30,858 nt of DNA from Thalassotalea_B sp049613795 (lineage in GTDB: Bacteria; Pseudomonadota; Gammaproteobacteria; Enterobacterales; Alteromonadaceae). The stretch covers positions 1 through 30,858 of the forward strand of contig JBMZCX010000030.1 in the NCBI GenBank assembly GCA_049613795.1, written 5' to 3'. This document shows positions 1-7,759 of the stretch, piece after piece; the stretch's first letter is position 1, and each line of letters starts with the position of its first letter. The translations under genes were made by a program, and so were the position numbers. The notes under the pieces are model-generated. The model saw only the letters and a program-made list of their open reading frames with translations, searched no databases and was not told the origin of the DNA.

Positions 1-16
1 CCGGCAGTCGGCACCA
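1..16 (+). tRNA. 3' end of a tRNA (probably tRNA-Thr), partial
   Basis: The window opens with the 3' part of a T-arm and an acceptor strand (AGTCGGC) followed by ACCA, with CCA at 14-16. An acceptor strand pairing with GCCGACT is typical of gammaproteobacterial tRNA-Thr(UGU). The identity is an inference because the anticodon lies outside the window. A strong terminator follows nine bases later, as expected for the end of a tRNA transcript. Confidence 0.6.
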
Positions 17-24
17 TTCATTCA

Positions 25-51
25 AGCCCTAACTTCGGTTAGGGCTTTTTT
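25..51 (+). terminator. Rho-independent terminator with UUCG loop, after the tRNA
   Basis: A 9-bp perfect stem (AGCCCTAAC / GTTAGGGCT, 25-33 with 38-46) closes on the stable tetraloop TTCG and runs into six T residues (46-51). It presumably ends the tRNA transcript. The same 22-nt hairpin recurs at 9973-9994. Confidence 0.9.
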
Positions 52-214
52 GTATCTGTTGCTCGGTCGAATTCTATAATTGATTTCATTAGCACCAATA
101 AAACTCCCTACCCCACTTATTCTGTGCCCTGTGCGTGCTTTACCCCTGTAAAACCAAGATGTTAATAGGCACGAAATACACACCATTTTGAATCCCCCTA
201 ACTAGGGCACTAAT

Positions 215-233
215 TTTACCTAGGGTAGGTAAA
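215..233. repeat. Perfect inverted repeat (hairpin) within repeat copy 1
   Basis: TTTACCTA (215-222) and TAGGTAAA (226-233) form a perfect 8-bp stem around GGG. It lies in the part of copy 1 that copy 2 lacks. No T tract follows, so it is not a canonical terminator. Confidence 0.6.
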
Positions 234-396
234 TTTGGTTGGATTCATTTTTTACTTAATATAAATTTCATTCGTTAATTTTTACAAATCGGGCAAATAA
301 AAAAGGATTCAATCCGTTGCTTAGGGTATCAAGGTTAACGTATAGCCCACTAAAACTGCGTGTGTATTTTATTAGGGTAAATTAGTTGATGGCATA

Positions 397-415
397 AATA
401 CCCAAACTGGGTATT
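397..415. repeat. Inverted repeat in repeat copy 1, degenerate in copy 2
   Basis: AATACCC (397-403) pairs perfectly with GGGTATT (409-415) around a 5-nt loop. In copy 2 the right arm is conserved but the left arm reads AATATTA, so the stem is largely lost. The structure may have decayed in copy 2 or never mattered. Confidence 0.5.
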
Positions 416-472
416 AGCACCAGTGATAGCCGTTGCTTTGGCTTTAGTTAGTTTAATTTTACCTGTGCATAG

Positions 473-507
473 CAGATAAAACAGATAAAACAGATAAAAC
501 AGATAAA
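473..507. repeat. Short tandem repeat, 9-bp unit CAGATAAAA, about 3.9 copies
   Basis: Units begin at 473, 482, 491 and 500; the first three are perfect and the fourth lacks its last base. The matching place in repeat copy 2 (7278-7294) has only two diverged units (CAGATCAAA, CAGATGAAT). The array therefore expanded in copy 1 or contracted in copy 2, probably by slippage. Confidence 0.85.
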
Positions 508-729
508 TTATTATCAAACCAGTTCAATCTATTAAAGGTTAAGTAACTTTATATAAATTAAGTTATGAAAAGTATTGTCTGGTTATTCTGGTCCTGATTT
601 CTACAACTTGAAATCAACACACAGTAATAATATATCCAAGCTCTTGGGCTCTAGAAATAAACCTATCAAAATTTTGAACACCTTAATAAAGTAATTCTAT
701 TGTTAAAAATAAACTTTGCCAGTCCCCCC

Positions 730-748
730 GTTATTTCACCGAAATAAC
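730..748 (-). terminator. Possible weak terminator after the AraC-type gene
   Basis: GTTATTTC (730-737) and GAAATAAC (741-748) form a perfect 8-bp stem with a 3-nt loop, 28 bases past the stop codon of the minus-strand AraC-type gene. Its AT-rich stem is followed in that direction by a G run, not a T tract, so termination is uncertain. Confidence 0.35.
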
Positions 749-776
749 AGATAAGCCAAATATTTAAGGTAGTACA

Positions 777-1862
777 TTAATGAGTAAGGTTTTTTCTATA
801 TTGGCCGGGGGTTTTTGTGGTTAGTTTATTAAACCATCGATAAAAAGATCTTGGTTCAGTAAAACCAAGCTCACTACTTATTTGATTAAGGTTTAAAGCG
901 CTTTTTGCTAAGTGTTCTTTCGCCAAACTAAGGCGAGTTTCATCAAGTAAAGTTTGAAAGTTCAATCCTAGCGCCGCTAGGCGTCGTTGTAACGTTTTTG
1001 CACTCATACCTAATTGTTGTGCTATTTCTTGCTGGTGAAAGCAACCGTGCTTTAAAGATTTAACAATTATCGCTTGTAGCTCTATCGCAATATTTTTTTC
1101 TACGGCTAAATCAGAAATTAGGCTCTCAGCATGTGACTCAAGCGTTGATAACAGCTGTTGATCACCTTTATTTAGTGGTAGTGATAGCAACTCTTTATCA
1201 AAAATAATGGCATTTTCATTTTGCCCATAACTAATAGGGCATTTAAATACTGTTTGATATTCATTTTGCTGAGCGAGTGCTGGTTTCTTGCGACTGAACA
1301 ATACTTCTCTTGGACTACTTTCCTGATTCACCAAATAGCGCGCAAATGTTAACCAAGAGCCAAGGCAATTATCTATCATATGGCGTTTAACGTTAAGATC
1401 TGTAAATTGACAATGCCAACTAATTTTTACCTTATCGCCCAGTTGTTTAAATGTTGTTGTTCCCATATCACCAACCAATTTTTCAAATGGTTGTATTTTA
1501 GTAATTGCTTGCCCTAAGTTTTCACAGTTCATGGATATAAACCCCAGCACACTATATGAGCCCGGCTGTACATGCTTAGCGGTATGTAAACCAAATAGTT
1601 TATCATTAGATTGCGCAAGTAATGCCCTAATAAGCTGTTGAAAGAGCAAACCACTAATATGATTACTATTGTCTAATAATATTTGTTGTTCTAACCCTAT
1701 GCTCCGACAAATAGTGTCTACATCCAACTTCTGTTCTATCGCTAACTGTAGGTATTGATTCACAGCAGGCACAGAAGCTTGTCCTAAGTTTTCATCTAAA
1801 CATAGATGACTAATAACAGTTGCTAAGTTACTTGATTCATTCACTATTTTATTATTGCCCAT
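777..1862 (-). CDS. AraC-family transcriptional regulator
   Basis: This 361-residue protein is a cytoplasmic DNA-binding regulator. Its C-terminal third (about residues 260-358) is an AraC/XylS domain with two helix-turn-helix segments: QQEIAQQLGMSAKTLQRRL and LNQISSELGFTEPRSFYRWF. The second ends in the usual TPGQYR. The N-terminal 200 residues resemble the effector-sensing domain of the long AraC-type regulators of the OruR/GbdR kind, though the ligand cannot be read from sequence. The ATG at 1862 is followed by a hydrophilic N-terminus. The gene is divergent from the three-gene operon at 1965, with 102 bp between them holding a 12-bp inverted repeat. It is therefore probably the dedicated regulator of that operon, and the effector may be its substrate. 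Family call is firm; the target is inferred. Confidence 0.93.
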   Translation of the reverse strand: MGNNKIVNESSNLATVISHLCLDENLGQASVPAVNQYLQLAIEQKLDVDTICRSIGLEQQILLDNSNHISGLLFQQLIRALLAQSNDKLFGLHTAKHVQPGSYSVLGFISMNCENLGQAITKIQPFEKLVGDMGTTTFKQLGDKVKISWHCQFTDLNVKRHMIDNCLGSWLTFARYLVNQESSPREVLFSRKKPALAQQNEYQTVFKCPISYGQNENAIIFDKELLSLPLNKGDQQLLSTLESHAESLISDLAVEKNIAIELQAIIVKSLKHGCFHQQEIAQQLGMSAKTLQRRLAALGLNFQTLLDETRLSLAKEHLAKSALNLNQISSELGFTEPRSFYRWFNKLTTKTPGQYRKNLTH

Positions 1863-1865
1863 ACT

Positions 1866-1913
1866 AATGTCCTAAAATGTCACCTTGACTGTCTTTTTAG
1901 GACATTTTGTCAC
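1866..1913. promoter_or_regulatory. Candidate operator between the AraC-type gene and the AGPS-like operon
   Basis: A perfect 12-bp inverted repeat, AATGTCCTAAAA (1866-1877) and TTTTAGGACATT (1895-1906), is separated by 17 bp. Overlaid on it is a direct repeat of TGTCAC (1878-1883 and 1908-1913) spaced exactly 30 bp, and ATGTC recurs 10 bp apart at 1867 and 1877. Spacings of 10 and 30 bp put copies on one DNA face, as AraC-type dimers prefer. It occupies most of the 102-bp divergent intergenic region. Function is inferred from position and symmetry. Confidence 0.6.
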
Positions 1914-1964
1914 TGTTTTTTTCGTTTTATCATAACTGATAATGAATTAAAAGTAGGTAATAAC

Positions 1965-3557
1965 ATGAGACGTTGGAATGGCTGGGGGGATGAAAGTACT
2001 TCTATGGATTTACCTTTGTCGGCAGAGGCATTTTTAACACATTTAATAGGTAAGGGTAAACGACTCAACAATGCAAAATTAATCGATGTTATTCAAACGG
2101 TTCCTAAAACTCGATTGCCTGAGCACCCACTAGTAAACATTAATAGTGAACAACGAGTTCGACACGCTAAGGGGCAGTCTTTGCCTGATTGGCTAGCAAT
2201 GCACAGTGGCGAAATAGGCTGCTTCCCTGACGGCGTTTGTTTTCCTGAAAACCGTCAAGATGTTAAAGATATTCTGCACTATGCAAAAACACATAATGTA
2301 GAGTTAATTCCATATGGCGGCGGAACGAGTGTCGCTGGTCATATTAACTCAGTGCAATCTAAACGAGCTATTTTGACGGTTAACATGAGCCGAATGAACC
2401 AGTTACTTAATTTAGATGAAGAAAGTCAGATAGCAACTTTCGGTGCTGGTACTGCTGGGCCTATGGTCGAAGCTCAGTTATTAGCCCGTGGGTACACTTT
2501 AGGTCATTTCCCCCAGTCTTTTGAGCTTTCAACCATAGGGGGCTGGATTGCAAGTCGTTCAAGTGGGCAACAATCACTACGCTATGGTCGAATTGAACAA
2601 CTATTTGCGGGTGGGAATATGGAAACCTTTGACGGTTCACTTAACGTACCTACTTTCCCTGCATCATCTGCGGGACCTGATTTACGTGAATTATTGCTTG
2701 GTTCTGAAGGTCGTTTAGGTATTTTAACCGAAGTAAAAGTACGCGTTAGTAGAATAGCTGAGAAAGAAAAGTTTTCAGTTGTTTTCTTTCCGAACTGGCA
2801 ATCAGCAAGTCAATTTTGCAAAGAGGTCGTTCAACAACGCATTTCATTATCAATGTTAAGAGTTAGCAATACGATAGAAACACAAACACAACTTAAATTA
2901 GCAGGCCATGAAAGTTCAATAAAATGGTTAGAGCGATATTTATCATTGCGTGGTTGTGTGAATGAAAAGTGCATGCTGACTTTTGGCCTAACCGGCAGCA
3001 AAAAACAAATATCTGCAAGTAAAAAGCAATTAGCTTCTTATATAAAAAGGTTTAAAGGTGTTAGCACGGGTGAACTATTAGGGAAGAAATGGCAAGCCAA
3101 TCGCTTTCGCTCTCCTTATCTTAGAGAAGCCTTGTGGCAACAAGGTTATGTGGTTGATACATTTGAAACAGCAACAGATTGGGGGAATGTTAATAATCTT
3201 ATGGCTAAAGTTGAATCAGCAATGCGTAACGGCCTAAAAGATGAAGGTGAAAACGTGCATGTTTTCACGCACCTTTCTCATGTTTATAGTCAAGGATGTA
3301 GCTTATATACAACTTATGTTTATCGAAATGGCAACTCTTACTTAGAAACACTTGCTCGTTGGCAAAAATTAAAACACCAAGCAAGCCAAATTATTGTTAA
3401 TAATGCTGGCACTATTAGCCATCAACATGGCGTTGGTAAAGACCATGCACCTTATCTTTCAGTTGAGAAAGGAGAGCTGGGGATGAAAGTGTTAGAAAAT
3501 TTAGTTGAACACTTTGATAAAAATCAGCAACTCAACCCCGGCACTTTACTGGAATAA
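1965..3557 (+). CDS. FAD-binding oxidoreductase, alkyldihydroxyacetonephosphate synthase-like
   Basis: This 530-residue flavoprotein belongs to the VAO/PCMH fold and is closest in motifs to alkyl-DHAP synthase (AGPS). That enzyme exchanges the acyl group of acyl-DHAP for a fatty alcohol to form the ether bond. Visible features are an N-terminal RRWNGWGD typical of AGPS, the FAD loop PYGGGTSVAG (117-125), the segment IGGWIASRSSGQQS (191-204) and GSEGRLGILTE (247-257). Near the C-terminus are GCSLYTTY and SHQHGVGKDH. The AGPS active-site HHH is HQH here, so activity or direction may differ. No membrane segment or peroxisomal signal is present. The start is ATG with a weak AGTAGG upstream. It leads a tight operon with a GlpD-like enzyme (10 bp on) and an FGGY kinase. 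A D-lactate or glycolate oxidase is a less likely alternative. Confidence 0.82.
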   Translation: MRRWNGWGDESTSMDLPLSAEAFLTHLIGKGKRLNNAKLIDVIQTVPKTRLPEHPLVNINSEQRVRHAKGQSLPDWLAMHSGEIGCFPDGVCFPENRQDVKDILHYAKTHNVELIPYGGGTSVAGHINSVQSKRAILTVNMSRMNQLLNLDEESQIATFGAGTAGPMVEAQLLARGYTLGHFPQSFELSTIGGWIASRSSGQQSLRYGRIEQLFAGGNMETFDGSLNVPTFPASSAGPDLRELLLGSEGRLGILTEVKVRVSRIAEKEKFSVVFFPNWQSASQFCKEVVQQRISLSMLRVSNTIETQTQLKLAGHESSIKWLERYLSLRGCVNEKCMLTFGLTGSKKQISASKKQLASYIKRFKGVSTGELLGKKWQANRFRSPYLREALWQQGYVVDTFETATDWGNVNNLMAKVESAMRNGLKDEGENVHVFTHLSHVYSQGCSLYTTYVYRNGNSYLETLARWQKLKHQASQIIVNNAGTISHQHGVGKDHAPYLSVEKGELGMKVLENLVEHFDKNQQLNPGTLLE

Positions 3558-3567
3558 GTCATTAAAA

Positions 3568-5343
3568 ATGCTAGAAACTGCCAAGTCTAATAAATACTAC
3601 AAACATAACGCTAATGACACTAACGTCATTGCGAACGAGCTCAAACTTGCAAAAAATATACAACAAACACGCAAACAACGTATTGCAAATATTGAAGAAA
3701 CAGATTGTTGGGACATGGTTATTGTTGGCGGCGGAATTACTGGCGCAGGAATTTTAAAACTAGCCTGTCAAATGGGGCTAAAAGTTCTGTTATTAGAACA
3801 GAAAGATTTTGCATGGGGTAGTTCAAGTCGTTCTTCTAAAATGGTACATGGCGGTTTGCGTTATATGGCTCAAGGGCAAGTAGCACTAACCCGAGAATCA
3901 GTCATTGAGCGTCAAAGACTACTCAAAGAAGCTCACCCTTTGGTGAGTAAGCAAAGCTTTGTTATGAGCCATTATAAACATACTTTTCCAGGGCCTTGGG
4001 TCTTCAATACATTACTTTCTTGCTATGACTTTATTGCCGGTGAAAAACAACATAAATTTTGGCCAAAACCATCCTATTTAGCATTATCCCCACAAATTGC
4101 AGAAAATAAATTAATAGGGGGGACTCAATTTTTTGATGCCTTGACAGAAGATGCTCGACTCGTACAAAGATTAATTCAAGAGTCATTACAACTTTGTGGG
4201 CAAGCGATTAATTATGCAAAGGTTTTAACGCTTGATACTCAAGCCGCGCACACTCAAATAAAAGTGCAATTTGAAGAGCAAGAGTCAGCGTTAACACTAA
4301 AAGCCAAAGTTGTAATAAATGCCTGTGGAGCATGGTCTCGTATGCTTGGGGGAAACTCAACTCAAGCTAGCCCAATGAACCTTCCTCACACAGAAAACAA
4401 GACAGTAACTACACAAAAAAATAAAAAAACTGCTACATATATGCGCCCATTACGCGGTAGCCATTTAGTTTTACCCAATTGGCGTTTACCTGTTGCAAGT
4501 GTTATTACTATTCAACACAAGCAAGACAAGCGACCAGTACAAATATACCCTTGGCAAAATGTTACGATTGTCGGCACTACAGATGTTGAACATCTAGAGA
4601 ATATGGCATTAGAGGCAAAAATCAGCTCGCAAGAACTCAAATATTTACTGGAAGCTATTGAACAACAATTTCCACATATGAACATCAACCAAGATGACAT
4701 CATTTCAACGTTTTCAGGTGTTCGCCCCGTAATAACAAGCAATAACTCCTTGACCCCTTCTAAGGAAAAACGAGAACATTATATTGAAAAAAATAAAAAT
4801 GTTATTTCTGTTACCGGCGGCAAGTTAACAACCTTTAGGCTTATTGCTGAACAAGTATTAAAAATAGTTTGTGGGCATTTAAGTACCGAATATAAGCAAA
4901 GTTATACTGAACTAATTAAATTACTCAACGCTGCTTGTCATCAGCCGATACTTTCCCTGCCGTTTAATAATACTGACTTGCCCTTTAGAGAAGATATTAA
5001 ACAACAAATATTCGCTTGTTATGGTGAGCTTTCTTCAACATTTGTTGCCACTAGCCAGAAAATTTACTGTGATCACATTCGTTATACCAAGCACTTATGG
5101 GCAGAGTTAATTTGGTCTGTAAAATTTGAACAAGTACAGCATCTCGATGACTTACTGTTAAGGCGCACAAGGCTAGGTAATGTTTTACCACAAGGGGCTA
5201 GTGATATATTGCCAAAAATTAAGACTTTATGCTCACCGTATTTATCGTGGAATGAACAAAAATGGCAGCAAGAAATTAAACGGTATTTAATGCTCTGGCA
5301 AAATGCTTATAGCTTACCTGACGGTAAAGGTTTAACAGAATAG
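3568..5343 (+). CDS. FAD-dependent glycerol-3-phosphate dehydrogenase family (GlpD-like)
   Basis: The family oxidises sn-glycerol-3-phosphate at C2 to DHAP, passing electrons to quinone at the membrane. The 591-residue product has the dinucleotide-binding motif GGGITGAG (54-61), the signature SSRSSKMVHGGLRY (86-99), RPLRGSHLVLP, a GTTD, FSGVRP and VTGGKLTTFR. A C-terminal DLLLRRTRLG belongs to the family's helical domain. The N-terminus is about 45 residues longer than in E. coli GlpD. I place the start at ATG 3568, 10 bp after the preceding stop; an in-frame TTG at 3505 would overlap the AGPS-like gene by 53 bp. A possible GGA lies at 3551. Between an AGPS-like enzyme and a kinase, its substrate may be 1-O-alkyl-glycerol-3-phosphate, whose C2 hydroxyl is free. 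That is inference, and plain glycerol-3-phosphate remains possible. Confidence 0.88.
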   Translation: MLETAKSNKYYKHNANDTNVIANELKLAKNIQQTRKQRIANIEETDCWDMVIVGGGITGAGILKLACQMGLKVLLLEQKDFAWGSSSRSSKMVHGGLRYMAQGQVALTRESVIERQRLLKEAHPLVSKQSFVMSHYKHTFPGPWVFNTLLSCYDFIAGEKQHKFWPKPSYLALSPQIAENKLIGGTQFFDALTEDARLVQRLIQESLQLCGQAINYAKVLTLDTQAAHTQIKVQFEEQESALTLKAKVVINACGAWSRMLGGNSTQASPMNLPHTENKTVTTQKNKKTATYMRPLRGSHLVLPNWRLPVASVITIQHKQDKRPVQIYPWQNVTIVGTTDVEHLENMALEAKISSQELKYLLEAIEQQFPHMNINQDDIISTFSGVRPVITSNNSLTPSKEKREHYIEKNKNVISVTGGKLTTFRLIAEQVLKIVCGHLSTEYKQSYTELIKLLNAACHQPILSLPFNNTDLPFREDIKQQIFACYGELSSTFVATSQKIYCDHIRYTKHLWAELIWSVKFEQVQHLDDLLLRRTRLGNVLPQGASDILPKIKTLCSPYLSWNEQKWQQEIKRYLMLWQNAYSLPDGKGLTE

Positions 5344-5351
5344 CCCATCAT

Positions 5352-6941
5352 ATGACACATAATAATCCGACTAAAAAGAATATGGATGACTTAATTCTAA
5401 CTATAGACAATGGTACGCAAAGTATCCGAGCCTTATTATTTGATCTAAAAGGTAACTTAGTTGCTAAAAGTCGTATTGAGCTTGAAGCCTATTTTTCCAA
5501 AAATCCGGGTTGGGCTGAACAAGACGCTGATTATTTTTGGAAAATGTTAGGAGCATGTTGCCAGAAGCTTTGGCTACAAGATGAAGTAAGACAAAATAAT
5601 TATCAAGAAAAAGTAACCGCTGTAACTGTAACAACACAACGCGGCACCGTTATTAATTTAGATAAAAATGGTAACGTGCTACGCCCAGCTATCCTTTGGT
5701 TAGACCAACGCTTATGCAAGAAAAACAAGGCAATGCCTTGGTATTGGCGTATGGCATTTACTGCGGTAGGTCAAAGTAAAGTTATTGACTATTTTCGTCG
5801 TAAGTCGCAGGCAAATTGGCTTGAACAGTATGAGCCGCACGTTTGGAAAAATACCGATAAATACTTATTATTATCTGGCTTTTTCACTTATAAATTAACA
5901 GGTGAATTTAAAGACTCTATTGGCAGCATTGTCGGTTACTTGCCATTTAATTACAAAAAACAAAACTGGGCTAATCGTTGGGACTGGAAATGGCAAGCAT
6001 TACCTGTGACCCGCTCTATGCTACCTACCTTAGCTAAACCAGGCGGAATTCTTGGAGAAATTACAGCAGAAGCGGCACTGCATACGGGCATAAAAATCGG
6101 CACTAAACTCATGGCCTCAGCTTCTGATAAAGCTTGTGAAGTATTAGGATCAGGTTGTATTAGCCCCGAAGTGGCTAGTGTAAGTTACGGCACAACTGCT
6201 ACGATCAACACGAATAATACCCGCTATGTGGAACCTCAAACGTTTATTCCTCCATACCCTTCCGCTGTTCCAGATAACTTCAATAGTGAAGTTATGATTT
6301 ACCGTGGTTTTTGGATGGTTAATTGGTTTAAACAAGAATTTGGCCAAAGCGAAATAGAAAAAGCACAGACTTTAGGTATCAGTGCTGAGAGCCTATTTGA
6401 TCAATTAGTGGCTGAAGTTCCCCCAGGCTCTATGGGACTAATGCTACAACCCTATTGGTCTCCTGGATTAAAAAATTTAGAGGCAAAGGGTGCCATTATT
6501 GGCTTTGGCGATGTACATACTCGTGCTCACATTTATCGTTCCATTTTAGAAGGCTTAGCCTACGCATTAAGAGAAGGGAAAGAAACGTTAGAAAAACGGC
6601 AAAAACGAAAAATAACACAATTAATTGTCTCTGGTGGAGGCTCTCAATCAGATGCGGCTCTGCAACTTACAGCTGATATTTTTAATTTGCCAACACACAG
6701 ACCACATACATTTGAAACATCAGGACTGGGTGCTGCAATTAATGCTGCCGTTGGTAAAGGTTATTTTAAAGATTACCAGCAAGCGATAGATGCAATGACA
6801 CGTATAAAGCAGTCATTCTTTCCTAACCAAGAAAATGTAAAACTATATAACAAGCTATATCAGCGGGTATACCTGAAAATGTATCAACAGCTAAAGCCCA
6901 TTTACCAAGAAATAAAAAAAATAACAGGTTATCCAGAATAA
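5352..6941 (+). CDS. FGGY-family carbohydrate/polyol kinase
   Basis: FGGY kinases (glycerol kinase, xylulokinase and relatives) transfer phosphate from ATP to a polyol or sugar hydroxyl. The 529-residue product shows the N-terminal phosphate loop DNGTQSIR (19-26), VTTQRGT, ILWLDQR, a YGTTA segment and the C-terminal family signature VSGGGSQSDAALQLTADIF. DNGTQSIR differs from the DQGTTSSR of glycerol kinase, so the substrate is probably not simply glycerol. Start is ATG 5352, eight bases after the GlpD-like stop; ATG 5382, giving MDDLILTIDNG, is an alternative that better matches family N-termini. Neither has a strong Shine-Dalgarno, suggesting translational coupling. In this operon the likely substrate is glycerol or an alkylglycerol, made into the phosphate used by the GlpD-like enzyme (inference). 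Confidence 0.88.
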   Translation: MTHNNPTKKNMDDLILTIDNGTQSIRALLFDLKGNLVAKSRIELEAYFSKNPGWAEQDADYFWKMLGACCQKLWLQDEVRQNNYQEKVTAVTVTTQRGTVINLDKNGNVLRPAILWLDQRLCKKNKAMPWYWRMAFTAVGQSKVIDYFRRKSQANWLEQYEPHVWKNTDKYLLLSGFFTYKLTGEFKDSIGSIVGYLPFNYKKQNWANRWDWKWQALPVTRSMLPTLAKPGGILGEITAEAALHTGIKIGTKLMASASDKACEVLGSGCISPEVASVSYGTTATINTNNTRYVEPQTFIPPYPSAVPDNFNSEVMIYRGFWMVNWFKQEFGQSEIEKAQTLGISAESLFDQLVAEVPPGSMGLMLQPYWSPGLKNLEAKGAIIGFGDVHTRAHIYRSILEGLAYALREGKETLEKRQKRKITQLIVSGGGSQSDAALQLTADIFNLPTHRPHTFETSGLGAAINAAVGKGYFKDYQQAIDAMTRIKQSFFPNQENVKLYNKLYQRVYLKMYQQLKPIYQEIKKITGYPE

Positions 6942-7011
6942 TAAAAAATTTAATTTGAAATCACGATAGTTTGACATAAGTGATTACGTTTTAGAGTGCC
7001 ATTACTTATTT

Positions 7012-7308
7012 GTATTTGTTACTCGGTTAATTTATTTTCTAAAATCACTTACACCAATATTTTCTATCCCCTGCATCACTAGTGGCTTATACACCTGTTT
7101 GTTATTTATTTCGTGTTATTGATAGGCGCAAAATACACCCTGTTTTGAATAACCCCCATTAGGGCAAATTGGGTATTAGAGTAAGTTAGTTGATAGTGTA
7201 AATATTAGAACTGGGTATTAGCACCAGTAAGATCAGTTGATAGATAGGGTAGTAATTTTATCATTGCTTATCAAAAGCAGATCAAACAGATGAATTATCA
7301 TCAAACTA
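7012..7308. repeat. Diverged noncoding repeat, copy 2
   Basis: This is the direct-orientation partner of 52-521. It opens GTATTTGTTACTCGGT (14 of 16 bases as in copy 1), shares the 20-nt block at 7209-7228 with 405-424, and ends with two diverged copies of the 9-mer that is four-fold in copy 1. It starts 70 bp after the stop of the FGGY kinase. No ORF or RNA gene is visible in it. Confidence 0.7.
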
Positions 7309-7759
7309 CTGTTGGTAATATTAATGATCAAGTTTATTTCTAATACTTAGGAGAACAAATATCTATCTGCTTTTTCTGGCTGTAGTGCTTTAAGTAATGT
7401 TAATTTACTATTACTACCTGACATTTTTGGATGTGAGGTAGCCTAATAATCAATACCTATGAAAATCTTGTTTATTCTAATATCCCTCTTTAGTTCTGAG
7501 TAATTCAATAATTAAACGGATTAATGGTATAAACAGCAATGTATAAATACCCAACAAGTCGCTGTAAAAACAAACTCTAAAGTTCAACACGCCCTAGGCT
7601 ATTATCATCTTGTTTTAATATCTTTACAAAATTCCTCTCACAAAAAGTGTGATAACATAACGTTTCTTTTACTTTCCTTACAATTTAATGATTTAATGCT
7701 ATCGAAAAAAACAATAATCAATGAAAAGCAATCTGGAATTTATCCTAGGAAGATTTAAC
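7309..7759. other. Gene-free stretch before the S46 peptidase
   Basis: About 450 AT-rich bases with no convincing ORF or stable terminator. The part just after the repeat may be very weakly related to 521-600. A TTTACA at 7623-7628 is a possible -35, but no well-spaced -10 follows, so no promoter is assigned. The useful signal is the Shine-Dalgarno AGGAAG at 7748-7753, which sets the start of the next gene. Confidence 0.5.

Larger units (their letters stand above)
52..521. repeat. Diverged noncoding repeat, copy 1
   Basis: This gene-free stretch is related to 7012-7308 in the same orientation. Both begin GTATYTGTTRCTCGGT right at the left edge. They share a block around 165-193 / 7122-7150 (ataggc..aaatacac..ttttgaat), a 20-nt identical block at 405-424 / 7209-7228, and an ending around TTATCAAAC. 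Copy 1 carries about 150 bp (about 210-365) absent from copy 2, and four copies of a 9-mer where copy 2 has two. No ORF is seen. Together the copies bracket the AraC-AGPS-GlpD-FGGY block. This could be a genome-wide dispersed element or the footprint of an insertion or duplication. The ends are estimated by eye. Confidence 0.7.

Noticed and set aside
3505..3567. In-frame extension of the GlpD-like gene to TTG 3505
   Set aside because: It would overlap the AGPS-like gene by 53 bp with residues unlike the family; ATG 3568, 10 bp after the preceding stop, is a simpler start.
6917..6935. ATAAC-AG-GTTAT at the end of the FGGY kinase gene as a terminator
   Set aside because: A 5-bp AT-rich stem with a 2-nt loop and no T tract cannot act as one.
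7638..7652. TCACA-N5-TGTGA palindrome before the S46 gene as a CRP site
   Set aside because: The half-sites are in the opposite order to a CRP site (TGTGA-N6-TCACA) and the spacer is one base short.
7721..7759. Earlier ATG for the S46 peptidase
   Set aside because: It places 13 charged residues before a good signal peptide; the Shine-Dalgarno AGGAAG supports ATG 7760.
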